Below are positions 50,416 to 58,630 of a DNA stretch of 64,000 nt, piece after piece. Source of the stretch: Cellulomonas marina (GTDB lineage Bacteria > Actinomycetota > Actinomycetes > Actinomycetales > Cellulomonadaceae); assembly GCF_900111925.1 (NCBI RefSeq), contig NZ_FOKA01000017.1:1-64000 (forward strand). Reading direction: 5' to 3'. The stretch's first letter is position 1; every line of letters starts with the position of its first letter. Both the position numbers and the translations under genes were made by a program. The notes below the pieces were generated by a model, which did not search any database, had not been told where the DNA came from, and saw nothing but the letters and a program-made list of their open reading frames with translations.

Positions 50416-52533
50416 TCAGGCCCGGTGCCGGCGGCGCACCAGCAGCAGGACCGCCCCGGAGACGAGGCCGGTCCCGGCGACGAGAGCCAGGACCCCGGCC
50501 TCGGCACCGGTGCTCGCGAGCCCACCGCGGCCGGGGCGGGCCGCGGCGACCGCGGGCGTCGGGCTCGCGGTGGGGCCGGCGGTCGGACCCGTCGTCGGTA
50601 CCGCCGTCGGCGTGGGGGTCGGGGACGCCGTCGGGTCCGGGGCGACGGTGGGCGTCGGGTCCGGGACGGGGGTCGGGTCCGGGGTCGGGTCGGGCGCGAC
50701 GGACCCCGTCGTGAGCGTCCAGCTGGCGTCCGCGAACGTCGCCGGGTCGATCGTCCCCGTGCGCTGCGCCTCCTCGATGAGCAGCTGGCGGATCTCCAGC
50801 AGCTCGTCGTACACGACCGGCGCGTCGGCGACGTGCGGGAAGGCCCCGCCGCCGCTCTGCCGGTAGTTGTTGACGGCCAGGACGAACCGGTCCGCGTCGC
50901 CGACCGGCCTGCCGTCCGGGTACGTCAGGTCGCCGATGCGCGCGCCCACGGGCTGCGAGACGTCGATCGTGTAGTCGAGGCCCGACAGCACGTCGTAGTT
51001 GTAGTCCGGCACGCCCTGGGGGCGGTCGGGGTACGCGGCGTTGGTGCCCGTGGCGGGGTCGAAGGCCGCGCCCGGCGCGGTCTGCACGAAGTACCGGGCC
51101 GAGTACTCGAGGTAGTCGAGCACCTGCGCGCCGGTCAGCTCGACGCCGCGCAGGGTGTTCTCGTAGATGTACAGCCCGGCGATGTCGCGGATCGTCACCT
51201 CGCCCTGCGGGAAGACGGCGGTCCGGGAGAACGGCGAGGCCTGGCTGATGACGGGCACGTCGGCCAGCGCCGTGCCGTCGAGCGCCGCGTCGAGGGTCCG
51301 CGCCTGGACGTCGTTGATGAAGTCGATGATGGGCGTGTCCTCGTAGCGGGAGGTCGCCGCCGGCAGCTCCGTCACGGACGTCGCCACGGGCGTGTTGACG
51401 TAGTCCACGGTCGTCGCGTGCTCGTCGGCGACCGCGTCGAGCACGGCCTGGCTCTCGGTCGGCACGTCCTGGCCGTAGCGGGCGACCGCCCGCGGGGCGT
51501 CGTCGCCGTCCCAGCTCACCTCGAGGCCGCCGGCGCCGTCGTCGACGAGGTGCAGGGTCGTCTCCGTGACGCCGCGCGCCCAGTAGTACGGCTGGGTCAG
51601 CAGCACCTTCTCGCCGGCGACGTTCGTGTACACCTCCTCGGGCACGTCCTGGTGGCTGTGCCCGGCGACGAGCACGTCGATGCCCGGCACCTGCACCGCG
51701 ATGTTGTTGGCCACGTCCTCGGGCAGCGCCGCGGGGTCGTAGGCGTCGTCGGGCACCGTGCCCTGACCGGTGTGGGCGAGGACGACGACGACGTCGGCCT
51801 GCGCGTCGACGACCGGCACCCACTCCTTCGCGGTGGTGACCATGTCGCGGAACTCGAGCACGCCGTCGACGTACTGCTCGTCCCACACGCGCACCCCGGG
51901 GGTGACCAGGCCCAGGACGCCGATCGTCACCGTGCGGCCGTCGACCTCCCGCTCGATCAGGGTGTACGGCCGGCCCTCGGGGTCGGTGTGGTACGGCTGC
52001 CCGGTCGCCACGTCCACGACGTTCGCGCCCAGCAGCGGCGCGGCGAGGTCGCGGTCGTAGGCGGCCAGCAGGTCCAGGCCGTAGTTGTACTCGTGGTTGC
52101 CGACGACCTGCGCGTCGTAGCCGATGGTGTTGAACGCCTGGGCCATCGGGTGGACGGTCGAGCCGGCGAGCACGCCCGCCCGGCCCGGGCCGTAGCCGTA
52201 CCAGTAGGTCAGGGGCGTGCCCTGGATGGCGTCGCCGTTGTCGACGACGACGACGGACTCCGCCCCGCGCTCGGCGCGGACCTGATGGACGACGGTGCCG
52301 ACACGGGTCAGGCCGAGCACGTCGTCGTCGGTGTACTCGGTGTCGGCGAAGTAGTCCCAGTTGCGCACGTGGCCGTGCACGTCGGTCGTCGCCAGGAGGG
52401 TGAGCTCGAGGCCCTCGTCGGCGGGGGCCGCGGCGGCCGGGGCGGCGGCGGCGGCGAGGCCGAGGGCGAGGGCGGCGAGCGCGGCGGCGGCCGTGGCGGC
52501 GGCCGCGGCGCCGGGGAGCGGACGAGCGGGCAT
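50416..52533 (-). CDS. Cell-wall-anchored 5'-nucleotidase (UshA family)
   Basis: A 705-aa exported metallophosphoesterase. A signal peptide (residues 1-36) precedes the calcineurin-like domain (TLLATTDVHGHVRNW, VVDNGDAIQGTPL, VGNHEYNYG, VAGHSHQDVP), which supplies the two-metal His/Asp/Asn site. Residues about 320-560 form the 5'-nucleotidase C-terminal substrate domain (VNNYRQSGGGAFPHV). A Pro/Thr/Asp linker made of short repeats leads to LASTG, a hydrophobic helix and RRRHRA, a complete sortase sorting signal of the LAxTG type. It likely scavenges nucleotides or cyclic nucleotides at the surface. GGGAGA precedes the ATG at 52533. Confidence 0.93.
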   Translation of the reverse strand: MPARPLPGAAAAATAAAALAALALGLAAAAAPAAAAPADEGLELTLLATTDVHGHVRNWDYFADTEYTDDDVLGLTRVGTVVHQVRAERGAESVVVVDNGDAIQGTPLTYWYGYGPGRAGVLAGSTVHPMAQAFNTIGYDAQVVGNHEYNYGLDLLAAYDRDLAAPLLGANVVDVATGQPYHTDPEGRPYTLIEREVDGRTVTIGVLGLVTPGVRVWDEQYVDGVLEFRDMVTTAKEWVPVVDAQADVVVVLAHTGQGTVPDDAYDPAALPEDVANNIAVQVPGIDVLVAGHSHQDVPEEVYTNVAGEKVLLTQPYYWARGVTETTLHLVDDGAGGLEVSWDGDDAPRAVARYGQDVPTESQAVLDAVADEHATTVDYVNTPVATSVTELPAATSRYEDTPIIDFINDVQARTLDAALDGTALADVPVISQASPFSRTAVFPQGEVTIRDIAGLYIYENTLRGVELTGAQVLDYLEYSARYFVQTAPGAAFDPATGTNAAYPDRPQGVPDYNYDVLSGLDYTIDVSQPVGARIGDLTYPDGRPVGDADRFVLAVNNYRQSGGGAFPHVADAPVVYDELLEIRQLLIEEAQRTGTIDPATFADASWTLTTGSVAPDPTPDPTPVPDPTPTVAPDPTASPTPTPTAVPTTGPTAGPTASPTPAVAAARPGRGGLASTGAEAGVLALVAGTGLVSGAVLLLVRRRHRA

Positions 52534-52680
52534 GGGTCTCCCGGGGTGGGGGGACACCGGCGGGCGCCGGCGTCGGTCGGGTGGTGCGCCGGCCGACGTG
52601 GGCCCACCCGACCGGGCACGCCGGCTGTGCAGCACCCGTGGGCTGCAGGTGCGTCACCCGTACCCCGTCGGTGCCCCCAC

Positions 52681-52696
52681 CGTACCGCCCGGTACG
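52681..52696. promoter_or_regulatory. Palindrome between nucleotidase and PRC-barrel genes
   Basis: CGTACC-GCCC-GGTACG is an inverted repeat with 6-bp arms in the 285-bp divergent gap, which otherwise shows only a TACCGT at 52744-52749 that could be a -10 for the rightward gene. Confidence 0.35.
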
Positions 52697-52818
52697 TCCC
52701 CTCTGTCCGGACCCGCCGAGGTGCGGGGCGGCAGCGGCGTGCCTACCGTCGGCGTCGAGGGTGCGCGGACGGCGCGCCGCGACGACGGCCGGCCGGCCGG
52801 CAGGACAGGAGACGCAGG

Positions 52819-53307
52819 GTGCTGACGACCGAGGACATCGCGCCCGTGCTGGCCGGTGGCGGGCACGTGGTGGCCGCCGACGGCAAGGCCGTCGGGCGCG
52901 TCCAGGACGTGTTCCTCGGCGCCGGCACCGGACAGCCCGCGTGGGTCGCCGTGCTCGTCGGACGCCTGCGCCACCGGACCGTGCTCGTGCCGCTCGACGA
53001 CGCGGGCGTCGACGGCGACGCGATCACCGTGCCGTACGACGCCAAGCTCCTCAAGCACGCACCGGACGTCACGGCCCCCGACGGGCGCCTCTCCCCCGAC
53101 GACGAGGCGACGCTGCGCGCGCACTACGTCGCCACGGGCACGGACCACCTGCCCGACCACGACCCCGACGACGACCCCGACGACGACCACGACGACCACC
53201 ACGACGACCACCACCGGACGGACGACGGGGACGGTCCGGCGACGCCGGGCGGCCCGTCCCACGAGACCTCGCGTGCAGCCCATCGCGCCGACGGTCCTGC
53301 CCGCTGA
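52819..53307 (+). CDS. PRC-barrel protein with Asp/His-rich tail
   Basis: A 162-aa soluble protein. Residues about 1-85 form a PRC-barrel-like domain (LTTEDIAPVLAGGGHVVAADGKAVGRVQDVFLG, WVAVLVGRLRHRTVLVPLDDA), a small fold used in RNA processing and photosynthetic or stress proteins. The tail from about residue 112 is very rich in Asp and His (HDPDDDPDDDHDDHHDDHH), encoded by tandem repeats, and could bind divalent metal; this is inference. AGGAGACGCAGG precedes the GTG start. It is followed 47 bp later by a four-helix membrane protein gene in the same direction. Confidence 0.8.
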   Translation: MLTTEDIAPVLAGGGHVVAADGKAVGRVQDVFLGAGTGQPAWVAVLVGRLRHRTVLVPLDDAGVDGDAITVPYDAKLLKHAPDVTAPDGRLSPDDEATLRAHYVATGTDHLPDHDPDDDPDDDHDDHHDDHHRTDDGDGPATPGGPSHETSRAAHRADGPAR

Positions 53308-53354
53308 CCGGCGGGCACCCGACCCCGCGCACCGCGCGCACCCCAGGAGGAACC

Positions 53355-54032
53355 ATGAGCACCCCCGTCACCCCGCCGGCCGACGGCCGCGGCACCACCC
53401 GCGACCCCGGCGCCTCCGGCACCACCGACCCGACCGGCACCTCCGGTGGGGGCGCCATGTCCGCCAAGGCCTTCGGCCGGGACCGCGCGAGCGTCGTGGC
53501 GCGTGAGAAGGAGGCGTTCGGCGGCGTGAAGGTCGGCTCGGCCTTCTTCGGCTGGCTGACCGCGACCGGCACGGCCGTCCTGCTCACCGCCCTCCTGGCG
53601 GGCGCCGGCACGGCCGTCAGCGTCGCGACCGACACCACGCTCGACGACGTCGCCTCGCAGCCCGAGACGGTCGGCATCGCCGGCTCGATCGCCCTGCTCG
53701 TCATCGTGCTCGTCGCCTACTACTGCGGCGGGTACGTCGCCGGCCGCATGGCGCGGTTCGACGGCGTCAAGCAGGGCATCGCCGTGTGGGTCTGGGCCGT
53801 CGTCGTGGCCGTCGTCGTCGCGGTGCTCGGCCTCGTCGCCGGCAACCAGTTCGACGTGCTCGCGCAGCTCAACGCCTTCCCGCGCCTGCCGGTGGGCGAG
53901 GGCGAGCTGACGACGAGCGGCGTCGTGGCGGTGCTCATCGTCGCGGCCGCCAGCCTCGTCGGCGCCATCCTCGGCGGCATCGCCGGCATGCGGTTCCACC
54001 GCAAGGTCGACAAGGTCGGCCTCGCCAGCTGA
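53355..54032 (+). CDS. Four-helix membrane protein of unknown function
   Basis: A 225-aa protein. The first 60 residues are Thr/Gly/Pro-rich and cytosolic. Four hydrophobic segments follow, about residues 60-85, 105-130, 137-158 and 180-205, with GGYVAGRMARFDGVKQG between helices two and three, a motif also seen in YrzE/TIGR04086-like membrane proteins. A basic C-terminus (RFHRKVDKVG) ends it. A strong AGGAGG lies before the ATG at 53355. Pairing with the PRC-barrel gene suggests a stress or envelope role, but nothing specific can be said. Confidence 0.75.
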   Translation: MSTPVTPPADGRGTTRDPGASGTTDPTGTSGGGAMSAKAFGRDRASVVAREKEAFGGVKVGSAFFGWLTATGTAVLLTALLAGAGTAVSVATDTTLDDVASQPETVGIAGSIALLVIVLVAYYCGGYVAGRMARFDGVKQGIAVWVWAVVVAVVVAVLGLVAGNQFDVLAQLNAFPRLPVGEGELTTSGVVAVLIVAAASLVGAILGGIAGMRFHRKVDKVGLAS

Positions 54033-54045
54033 CGACCCCTCCCGC

Positions 54046-54090
54046 ACGACGACGGCGCGGTCCCCCACCCGGGGGCCGCGCCGTCGTCGT
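54046..54090. terminator. Strong bidirectional hairpin terminator
   Basis: ACGACGACGGCGCGG with CCCCC and its near-perfect complement form a stem of about 20 bp with a tight ACCC-type loop between two convergent genes (stops at 54032 and 54116). Confidence 0.9.
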
Positions 54091-54115
54091 CCCGGGCCGG
54101 CAGGACGGTGCGCCG

Positions 54116-54976
54116 TCAGCCGGCGTAGGGCAGCACGGGCTTCCCGGGCACCTCGACGCGCGCCCGGAACACGGCCCCGGCCTCGGGCTCGGGGTCGTCC
54201 AGCCCCTCGCGGGACGTCGTGACGAACAGGTCCCGCCCGTCCTCGCCGCCGAGGGTGCAGGCCGTCACGCCGGACGCCGGCAGCGCGACCTCCGCGAGCG
54301 TGCGGCCCTCCGGCGACAGGCAGCGGACCGCCCCGGCGCCGTTGAGCGCGACCCACACGTTCCCGGCCGCGTCGACGACGAGGCCGTCCGGCCGCTCGTC
54401 GTCCTGGCCGCGCCACCAGGGCCGCCGCCCCGTCAGCGCGCCGTCCCGCACGTCCAGGACGTCGGTGCCACCGGTCGCCGTGTCGTTGTAGTAGGCCAGG
54501 GAGCCGTCCGGGCTGACGTCGATCCCGTTGGAGATCGACACCGGGGTGAGCAGCGGGGCGGCGGTGCCGTCGGCGGCCACCCGCCAGAGCGTCCCCCGCC
54601 CCGGGCTCCCGTCCGTGGCCATCGACCCCGCGTACAGCGTGCCGGCCGGGTCGCACCCGCCCTCGTTCATGCGGACGTCCCCCTCCGTCCAGAGCTCGGG
54701 CAGCGCCACCGGCGGCGCGTCCACGTCGTCCGCCAGCCCGATCCCGCGCTGCAGCCCGACGACGTATCCGCCGCGGGTGCGAGGCCGCACGAACGCCGCG
54801 AGCGTCCCGACGTGCAGCCGGTCCACGGAGCCGTCCGCCCGCAGCGTGAGCAGGTCCCCGGCGTGCATGTCGACCCAGCGCAGACCGCCCCACGAGGGGT
54901 GCCACACCGGCCCCTCCGCGTGGTACGCCAGTGCCTCCGTGACCTGCTCGGCCTGCCCCGTGCCCGTCGCCGCCAT
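54116..54976 (-). CDS. SMP-30/gluconolactonase-family protein
   Basis: A 286-aa six-bladed beta-propeller hydrolase of the SMP-30/LRE group, acting on sugar lactones. EGPVWHPSWGGLRWVDMHAGDLLTL contains the first metal-binding Glu, MNEGGCDPAGTLYAGSM the Asn region, ISNGIDVSPDGSLAYYNDT the second Asn-Asp pair and DGLVVDAAGNVWVAL the last Asp. The fold and residues point to lactonase activity; the substrate is unknown. The ATG at 54976 has GGAGGGCAC upstream; an earlier start adds only low-complexity sequence. Confidence 0.9.
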   Translation of the reverse strand: MAATGTGQAEQVTEALAYHAEGPVWHPSWGGLRWVDMHAGDLLTLRADGSVDRLHVGTLAAFVRPRTRGGYVVGLQRGIGLADDVDAPPVALPELWTEGDVRMNEGGCDPAGTLYAGSMATDGSPGRGTLWRVAADGTAAPLLTPVSISNGIDVSPDGSLAYYNDTATGGTDVLDVRDGALTGRRPWWRGQDDERPDGLVVDAAGNVWVALNGAGAVRCLSPEGRTLAEVALPASGVTACTLGGEDGRDLFVTTSREGLDDPEPEAGAVFRARVEVPGKPVLPYAG

Positions 54977-55087
54977 GCCCGTGCCCTCCGTCGTCGTCCG
55001 CGACCCGGCACGGGCCGCACCGCCACCCTCCCCGCGGCCGGGGCGGACCGCCACCGCGCGCCCCGCCGGGCCCGGACCCTGGAACCG

Positions 55088-57331
55088 TCAGGGTGTCGCG
55101 CCTCGCACCGCCACCTCCGGGTCCGGCGGCAGCCCCGGCGGGACGCCGCCAGGCCCGGCCTCCGGCGGCCGCGGGACGTCCTGGCGGTGCAGCCGGACCC
55201 CGACGAGGGCGACGTCGTCGGCCGGCCGCTCGGGCAGCATGCGCCGCACGACCTCGTCGCACAGGGCCTGCAGGGGCGGGTCGCCGGCACCGACCTCGGC
55301 GAGCACCGCCCGGAGCTCGTCCATGCCCGCCCGGACGCTGCGGTCCCGCCGCTCGACGAGGCCGTCCGTGTACAGCAGGACCGTCGCGCCGCGCCGCAGC
55401 ACCGCGACGTGCTCCGTGCGGGAGCACTCGGGCACGACGCCGAGCAACGGGTCGTTCCGGGCGGTGGCGAGGGTCTCCACGGTGCCGTCGGGGTGCAGGA
55501 CGAGAGGGCTCGGGTGCCCGGCGTTCGACCAGCGCAGCCGGCACAGCCCGGCGGCGCGCTCCTCGCGCTCCTGCTCCACGCGGGCCACCACCGCCGTCGC
55601 GATCGTCGAGGACTGCAGCGTGCGCATCCCCCGGTCGACCAGCGTCAGCAGCTCGGCCGGCCCCGCCCCCGTCGCCACGCCGATCCCGCGCAGCACCGAC
55701 CGGAGCTGCCCCATCGCCGCGGCCGCGTCCATGTCGTGGCCGGCGACGTCACCCACGACCAGCACCGTGCGCCCGTCGGCCTGCAGGAACGCGTCGTACC
55801 AGTCGCCGCCCACCCGCGCCGCGACGGCCGCCGGCTCGTAACGGACGACCACCTCCACGTGGTCCGGCTCGGGCGGGTCGGTGAGCATCGCCCGCTGCAG
55901 CGCCTCCGCCAGGTGCCGCTGCTCGCGGTACAGGCGGGCGTTGTCGAGGGCGAGCCCGGCCCGTCCGGCAACCTCCGTGGCGGTGCGCAGGTCCTCGTCG
56001 TCGAACGGCGCCCGCTCGGGACCGATGAAGAGGCTGAGCGCACCGAGGGTCCGACCGCGCGCGCGCATGGGCACGACCGCGCCGCCCTCGGGCGCGAGCC
56101 GCGCGAGCAGGTCCCGCGCCTCCCCCGGGCGCAGCACGCGCGCCACCTCCGTGTGCGCGGGCCGCGCGACCTGGACCGCCCGGCCCTCCTCGAGCGCCCG
56201 CAGCAGGAAGGACCGGTCCTCGAGCGCCGCGAGCCGCGTCGCGGCGTACCGCTCCGCGACGGGCCGCATCGCCGGGTCCCGGTGCCAGGAGCCGACGTCG
56301 CGCAGGTCGCGGCGGCTCGCGACGTCCCCGTGGTCCTCGACGAGCGTGACGACGCACCAGTCGGCCAGTGCGGGCACGACGAGGTGCGCGAGCCGGGCGA
56401 CCGCCTCCTCCGCCTCCAGCGTCTCGCCGAGCCGCGCGCTGACCTCAGCGGTGAGACGGGCGCGCTGCGCCGCCCGGACGACCGCCTCCTCCGTGCGCCG
56501 CCGCTCCGTCACGTCCGAGAAGTAGACGGACAGGCCCGCGGGGTTCGGCCAGGCGCGGACCTGGAACCAGGCGAGCAGGGGTTCGGGGTACCAGGCGTCG
56601 AAGGCGACCTCCTGCCCCGTCGCCACGGCGCGCCGGTACTGCTCCTCGAACGGCGATCCCGGCGCCGCCGGGAACAGGTCCCACACCACGCCGCCCAGGA
56701 GGTCCTCGCGCGTGCGGCCCAGCAACTTCTCGGCCCGGGCGTTGACGTAGGTGAAGCGCCAGTCCCGGTCGAGGGAGTAGAACGCCGTCGGCATGGTCTC
56801 GAGCACGCGCGCCACCTGGGCCTCGCCGTCGCGGCGCAGGGTGGAGTCGAAGGCGGCACCGACGACGCGCTGCGCGGTCCCGTCCGGACCGAGCAGCGCA
56901 CGACCGCGCGCGGTGAACCAGCGCGGTTCGCCGGCCGCGGTGACCACCCGGTACTCCACCTCGAGGTCCCCGCCCGACGCGAGCGCGGTACCGAGCACCG
57001 CTCGCACGGTGGGCAGGTCGTCGGGGTGGACGATGCGCTCGAACGTCTCGATGCGCTGGTCGAACGTCGTCTCGTCGAACCCGGCGATCTGCAGCATCCG
57101 CCGGTTCCACAGCAGGCGGCCGGTCGCGACCTCCCAGTCGAAGGTGCCGATGCCCGCGGCCTCGACCGCGGCCGCACCGAGCAGCCCCTCGCGGTCGTCG
57201 TCCCCGCCGTCGCGTCGTGCCCGGCCGTCCGCGGGGTCGTCCGCGGGGTCGACGACGGCGCCGTCCGTCGCGTCCATCCGTCCCCCACCCGCCGCGTCGG
57301 CCGCTGCTCCGACCCCGTGACCGCTCATCAT
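55088..57331 (-). CDS. PAS-PAS-GAF-SpoIIE (PP2C) phosphatase
   Basis: A 747-aa regulator. Two PAS domains lie at residues about 55-165 (TFDWEVATGRLLWNRRMLQIAGFDE) and 175-285 (AFYSLDRDWRFTYVNARAEKLLGRTREDLLG). A GAF domain spans about 300-470, and the SpoIIE-type PP2C domain about 500-710 (VGGDWYDAFLQADGR, VGDVAGHDMDAAAAMGQLRSVLRG, YTDGLVERRDR, DDVALVGVRLH). No LOV cysteine motif is present, so ligand or redox sensing is likelier than light. It probably dephosphorylates STAS anti-anti-sigma proteins such as the one encoded at 10457; that target is inference. Confidence 0.92.
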   Translation of the reverse strand: MMSGHGVGAAADAAGGGRMDATDGAVVDPADDPADGRARRDGGDDDREGLLGAAAVEAAGIGTFDWEVATGRLLWNRRMLQIAGFDETTFDQRIETFERIVHPDDLPTVRAVLGTALASGGDLEVEYRVVTAAGEPRWFTARGRALLGPDGTAQRVVGAAFDSTLRRDGEAQVARVLETMPTAFYSLDRDWRFTYVNARAEKLLGRTREDLLGGVVWDLFPAAPGSPFEEQYRRAVATGQEVAFDAWYPEPLLAWFQVRAWPNPAGLSVYFSDVTERRRTEEAVVRAAQRARLTAEVSARLGETLEAEEAVARLAHLVVPALADWCVVTLVEDHGDVASRRDLRDVGSWHRDPAMRPVAERYAATRLAALEDRSFLLRALEEGRAVQVARPAHTEVARVLRPGEARDLLARLAPEGGAVVPMRARGRTLGALSLFIGPERAPFDDEDLRTATEVAGRAGLALDNARLYREQRHLAEALQRAMLTDPPEPDHVEVVVRYEPAAVAARVGGDWYDAFLQADGRTVLVVGDVAGHDMDAAAAMGQLRSVLRGIGVATGAGPAELLTLVDRGMRTLQSSTIATAVVARVEQEREERAAGLCRLRWSNAGHPSPLVLHPDGTVETLATARNDPLLGVVPECSRTEHVAVLRRGATVLLYTDGLVERRDRSVRAGMDELRAVLAEVGAGDPPLQALCDEVVRRMLPERPADDVALVGVRLHRQDVPRPPEAGPGGVPPGLPPDPEVAVRGATP

Positions 57332-57395
57332 GGCGGATCCGGGGCGCGCACGCCCGCGACGCGGGCGACGGTGTCGGTGTCGGTGTCGGTGAGGG

Positions 57396-57551
57396 CTACT
57401 CGGCGCGGCGCTGCTCGACCGTCGTCGCGCGCGCCGTCGTCGTGCGCCCGGACCGCTCCCGCAGCCACAGGACGGCGCCGGCGGCGTGCCAGCTGAGCGC
57501 GGACGAGCCCGTCATGACCAGGACGAGCCCGATGAAGTGCGTGGCGTCCAC
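57396..57551 (-). CDS. Small single-helix membrane protein, 51 aa
   Basis: A 51-residue product with one hydrophobic helix (FIGLVLVMTGSSALSWHAAGAVLWL) and a basic, Thr-rich C-terminus. GGGGGA lies about seven bases before the GTG at 57551. The short size makes the call tentative. Just past its stop a GTGTCG triple repeat (57371-57390) is noncoding. Confidence 0.5.
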   Translation of the reverse strand: MDATHFIGLVLVMTGSSALSWHAAGAVLWLRERSGRTTTARATTVEQRRAE

Positions 57552-57686
57552 GGCAGTCCCCCGGGGTGCGGTGCGCGCCCGCACGTCGCGGGCCGCCTCA
57601 CCCCCTCCATCGGCAGGCCGGGTCGCGGACCTGAGCGCGTGCCGGCCGTGCGGCCACGACCTGTCTCGCCACGCACGCACGGCGCG

Positions 57687-58244
57687 TCAGGCTGCGGCGT
57701 GCGCCCTCACGACGAGGTGCTCCCGCAGCCTCCCGCGGTGCCACGACGCCCGGGCGAGCCGGTGCAGGGCCGACCGCCCTCCGGTACGGTGCAGCTCGAC
57801 GAGGGCCGGCAGCAGGTCGACCTCGTCCGGCGCGGCGAGCAGCTCGACCACCGGGCCCTGGGCGTCGTCGACGGACACGACCAGGGCCGGCGCGTACTCC
57901 CAGGCGGGGCGCACGTGCAGGCGCAGCCCGTCGACCTCGAGGGGCCCGGGCAGGTCGCGGCCGAGCAGGCGCACCCCCGTCAGGGCCGCGCGCACCTGCG
58001 TGGCCTCCCGCGGGTCGAGCCCCTCGGTGGCGTCGAGCTCGTCGAGGTCGGCCAGGACCACGCAGTCCAGGCCCGGCTCCTCCCCGTCGGGGTGCCAGGA
58101 GCCGTCGAGCTCGACCGTGCAGAAGCCGTCCTCGACGCGCACCGCCGCCGCGAGGAGCGCCAGGCGCTCGGCCAGCGGGGCCCGGCGCAGCGGGTGGCGC
58201 CGGACGGAGGCCGCGACGCCGCAGGAGCAGGAGATCGTCACCAT
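57687..58244 (-). CDS. Uncharacterised protein, 185 aa
   Basis: A 185-aa soluble protein I do not recognise. It begins MVTISCSCG, then has a basic segment (RRHPLRRAPLAERL) and a mixed alpha/beta body with LDCVVLADLDELDATEGLDPREATQVRAALTGVRLLGRDL and ALVVSVDDAQGPVVELLAAPDEVDLLPAL. There is no signal peptide or membrane helix. The ATG at 58244 is preceded by CACCCT and six bases, the same 15-base start context as the gene at 58551. Confidence 0.65.
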   Translation of the reverse strand: MVTISCSCGVAASVRRHPLRRAPLAERLALLAAAVRVEDGFCTVELDGSWHPDGEEPGLDCVVLADLDELDATEGLDPREATQVRAALTGVRLLGRDLPGPLEVDGLRLHVRPAWEYAPALVVSVDDAQGPVVELLAAPDEVDLLPALVELHRTGGRSALHRLARASWHRGRLREHLVVRAHAAA

Positions 58245-58250
58245 GCCCTC

Positions 58251-58256
58251 AGGGTG
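58251..58256 (-). promoter_or_regulatory. -10 element of a leaderless transcript
   Basis: Minus strand CACCCT ends six bases before the ATG at 58244. The intervening GAGGGC is too close to serve as a Shine-Dalgarno. Confidence 0.45.
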
Positions 58257-58320
58257 CGCCCCGCCACCGACACGGCCGCCCACGACGCGCCGGGACGACC
58301 GCGCCCGCAGGGCTGCCCCG

Positions 58321-58551
58321 TCAGGCGTCGCGCTCGACGACCTTCACGTCCTGGATCGTCAGGCCGGGCACCTGCAGGTCCTTGCCCGCCTTGGAGAACG
58401 CCGCCACCAGGGAGGACGCGGCGCGGTCCTCGGGACGGATGTCGTCCGGCTGCAGGGAGTCCTCCGGCGTGGAGGCGCGGACCGCGTCGACGAGGGCGTC
58501 CTCGTCGGTGATGTCGACCTGGAGCTCGAGCGTGAGGGTGTGCGTCGTCAT
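58321..58551 (-). CDS. Small acidic protein, 76 aa
   Basis: A 76-aa cytosolic protein (MTTHTLTLELQVDITDEDA at the start, VPGLTIQDVKVVERDA at the end) with predicted beta-alpha-beta character and a high Asp/Glu content. No known domain. The ATG at 58551 is preceded by CACCCT-GGGGGC, almost identical to the context of the next gene downstream (ATG 58244). It may be co-regulated with it. Confidence 0.65.
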   Translation of the reverse strand: MTTHTLTLELQVDITDEDALVDAVRASTPEDSLQPDDIRPEDRAASSLVAAFSKAGKDLQVPGLTIQDVKVVERDA

Positions 58552-58557
58552 GCCCCC

Positions 58558-58563
58558 AGGGTG
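58558..58563 (-). promoter_or_regulatory. -10 element of a leaderless transcript
   Basis: Minus strand CACCCT ends six bases before the ATG at 58551; the following GGGGGC is too close to act as a ribosome site. Confidence 0.45.
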
Positions 58564-58618
58564 CTGGACCGGCGCACGCTCGGCCACCCGGCGGGATGCG
58601 GGTGCGCGCGACCGGTGC

Positions 58619-58624
58619 CACGGT
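58619..58624 (+). promoter_or_regulatory. -10 element of a leaderless transcript
   Basis: CACGGT ends six bases before the GTG at 58631. It is divergent from the CACCCT elements on the other strand. Confidence 0.45.
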
Positions 58625-58630
58625 GGGGGC

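Noticed and set aside
55088..57331. Second LOV photoreceptor
   Set aside because: Neither PAS domain contains the Asn-Cys-Arg-Phe-Leu motif or the adduct Cys found in the protein at 44002-46176.
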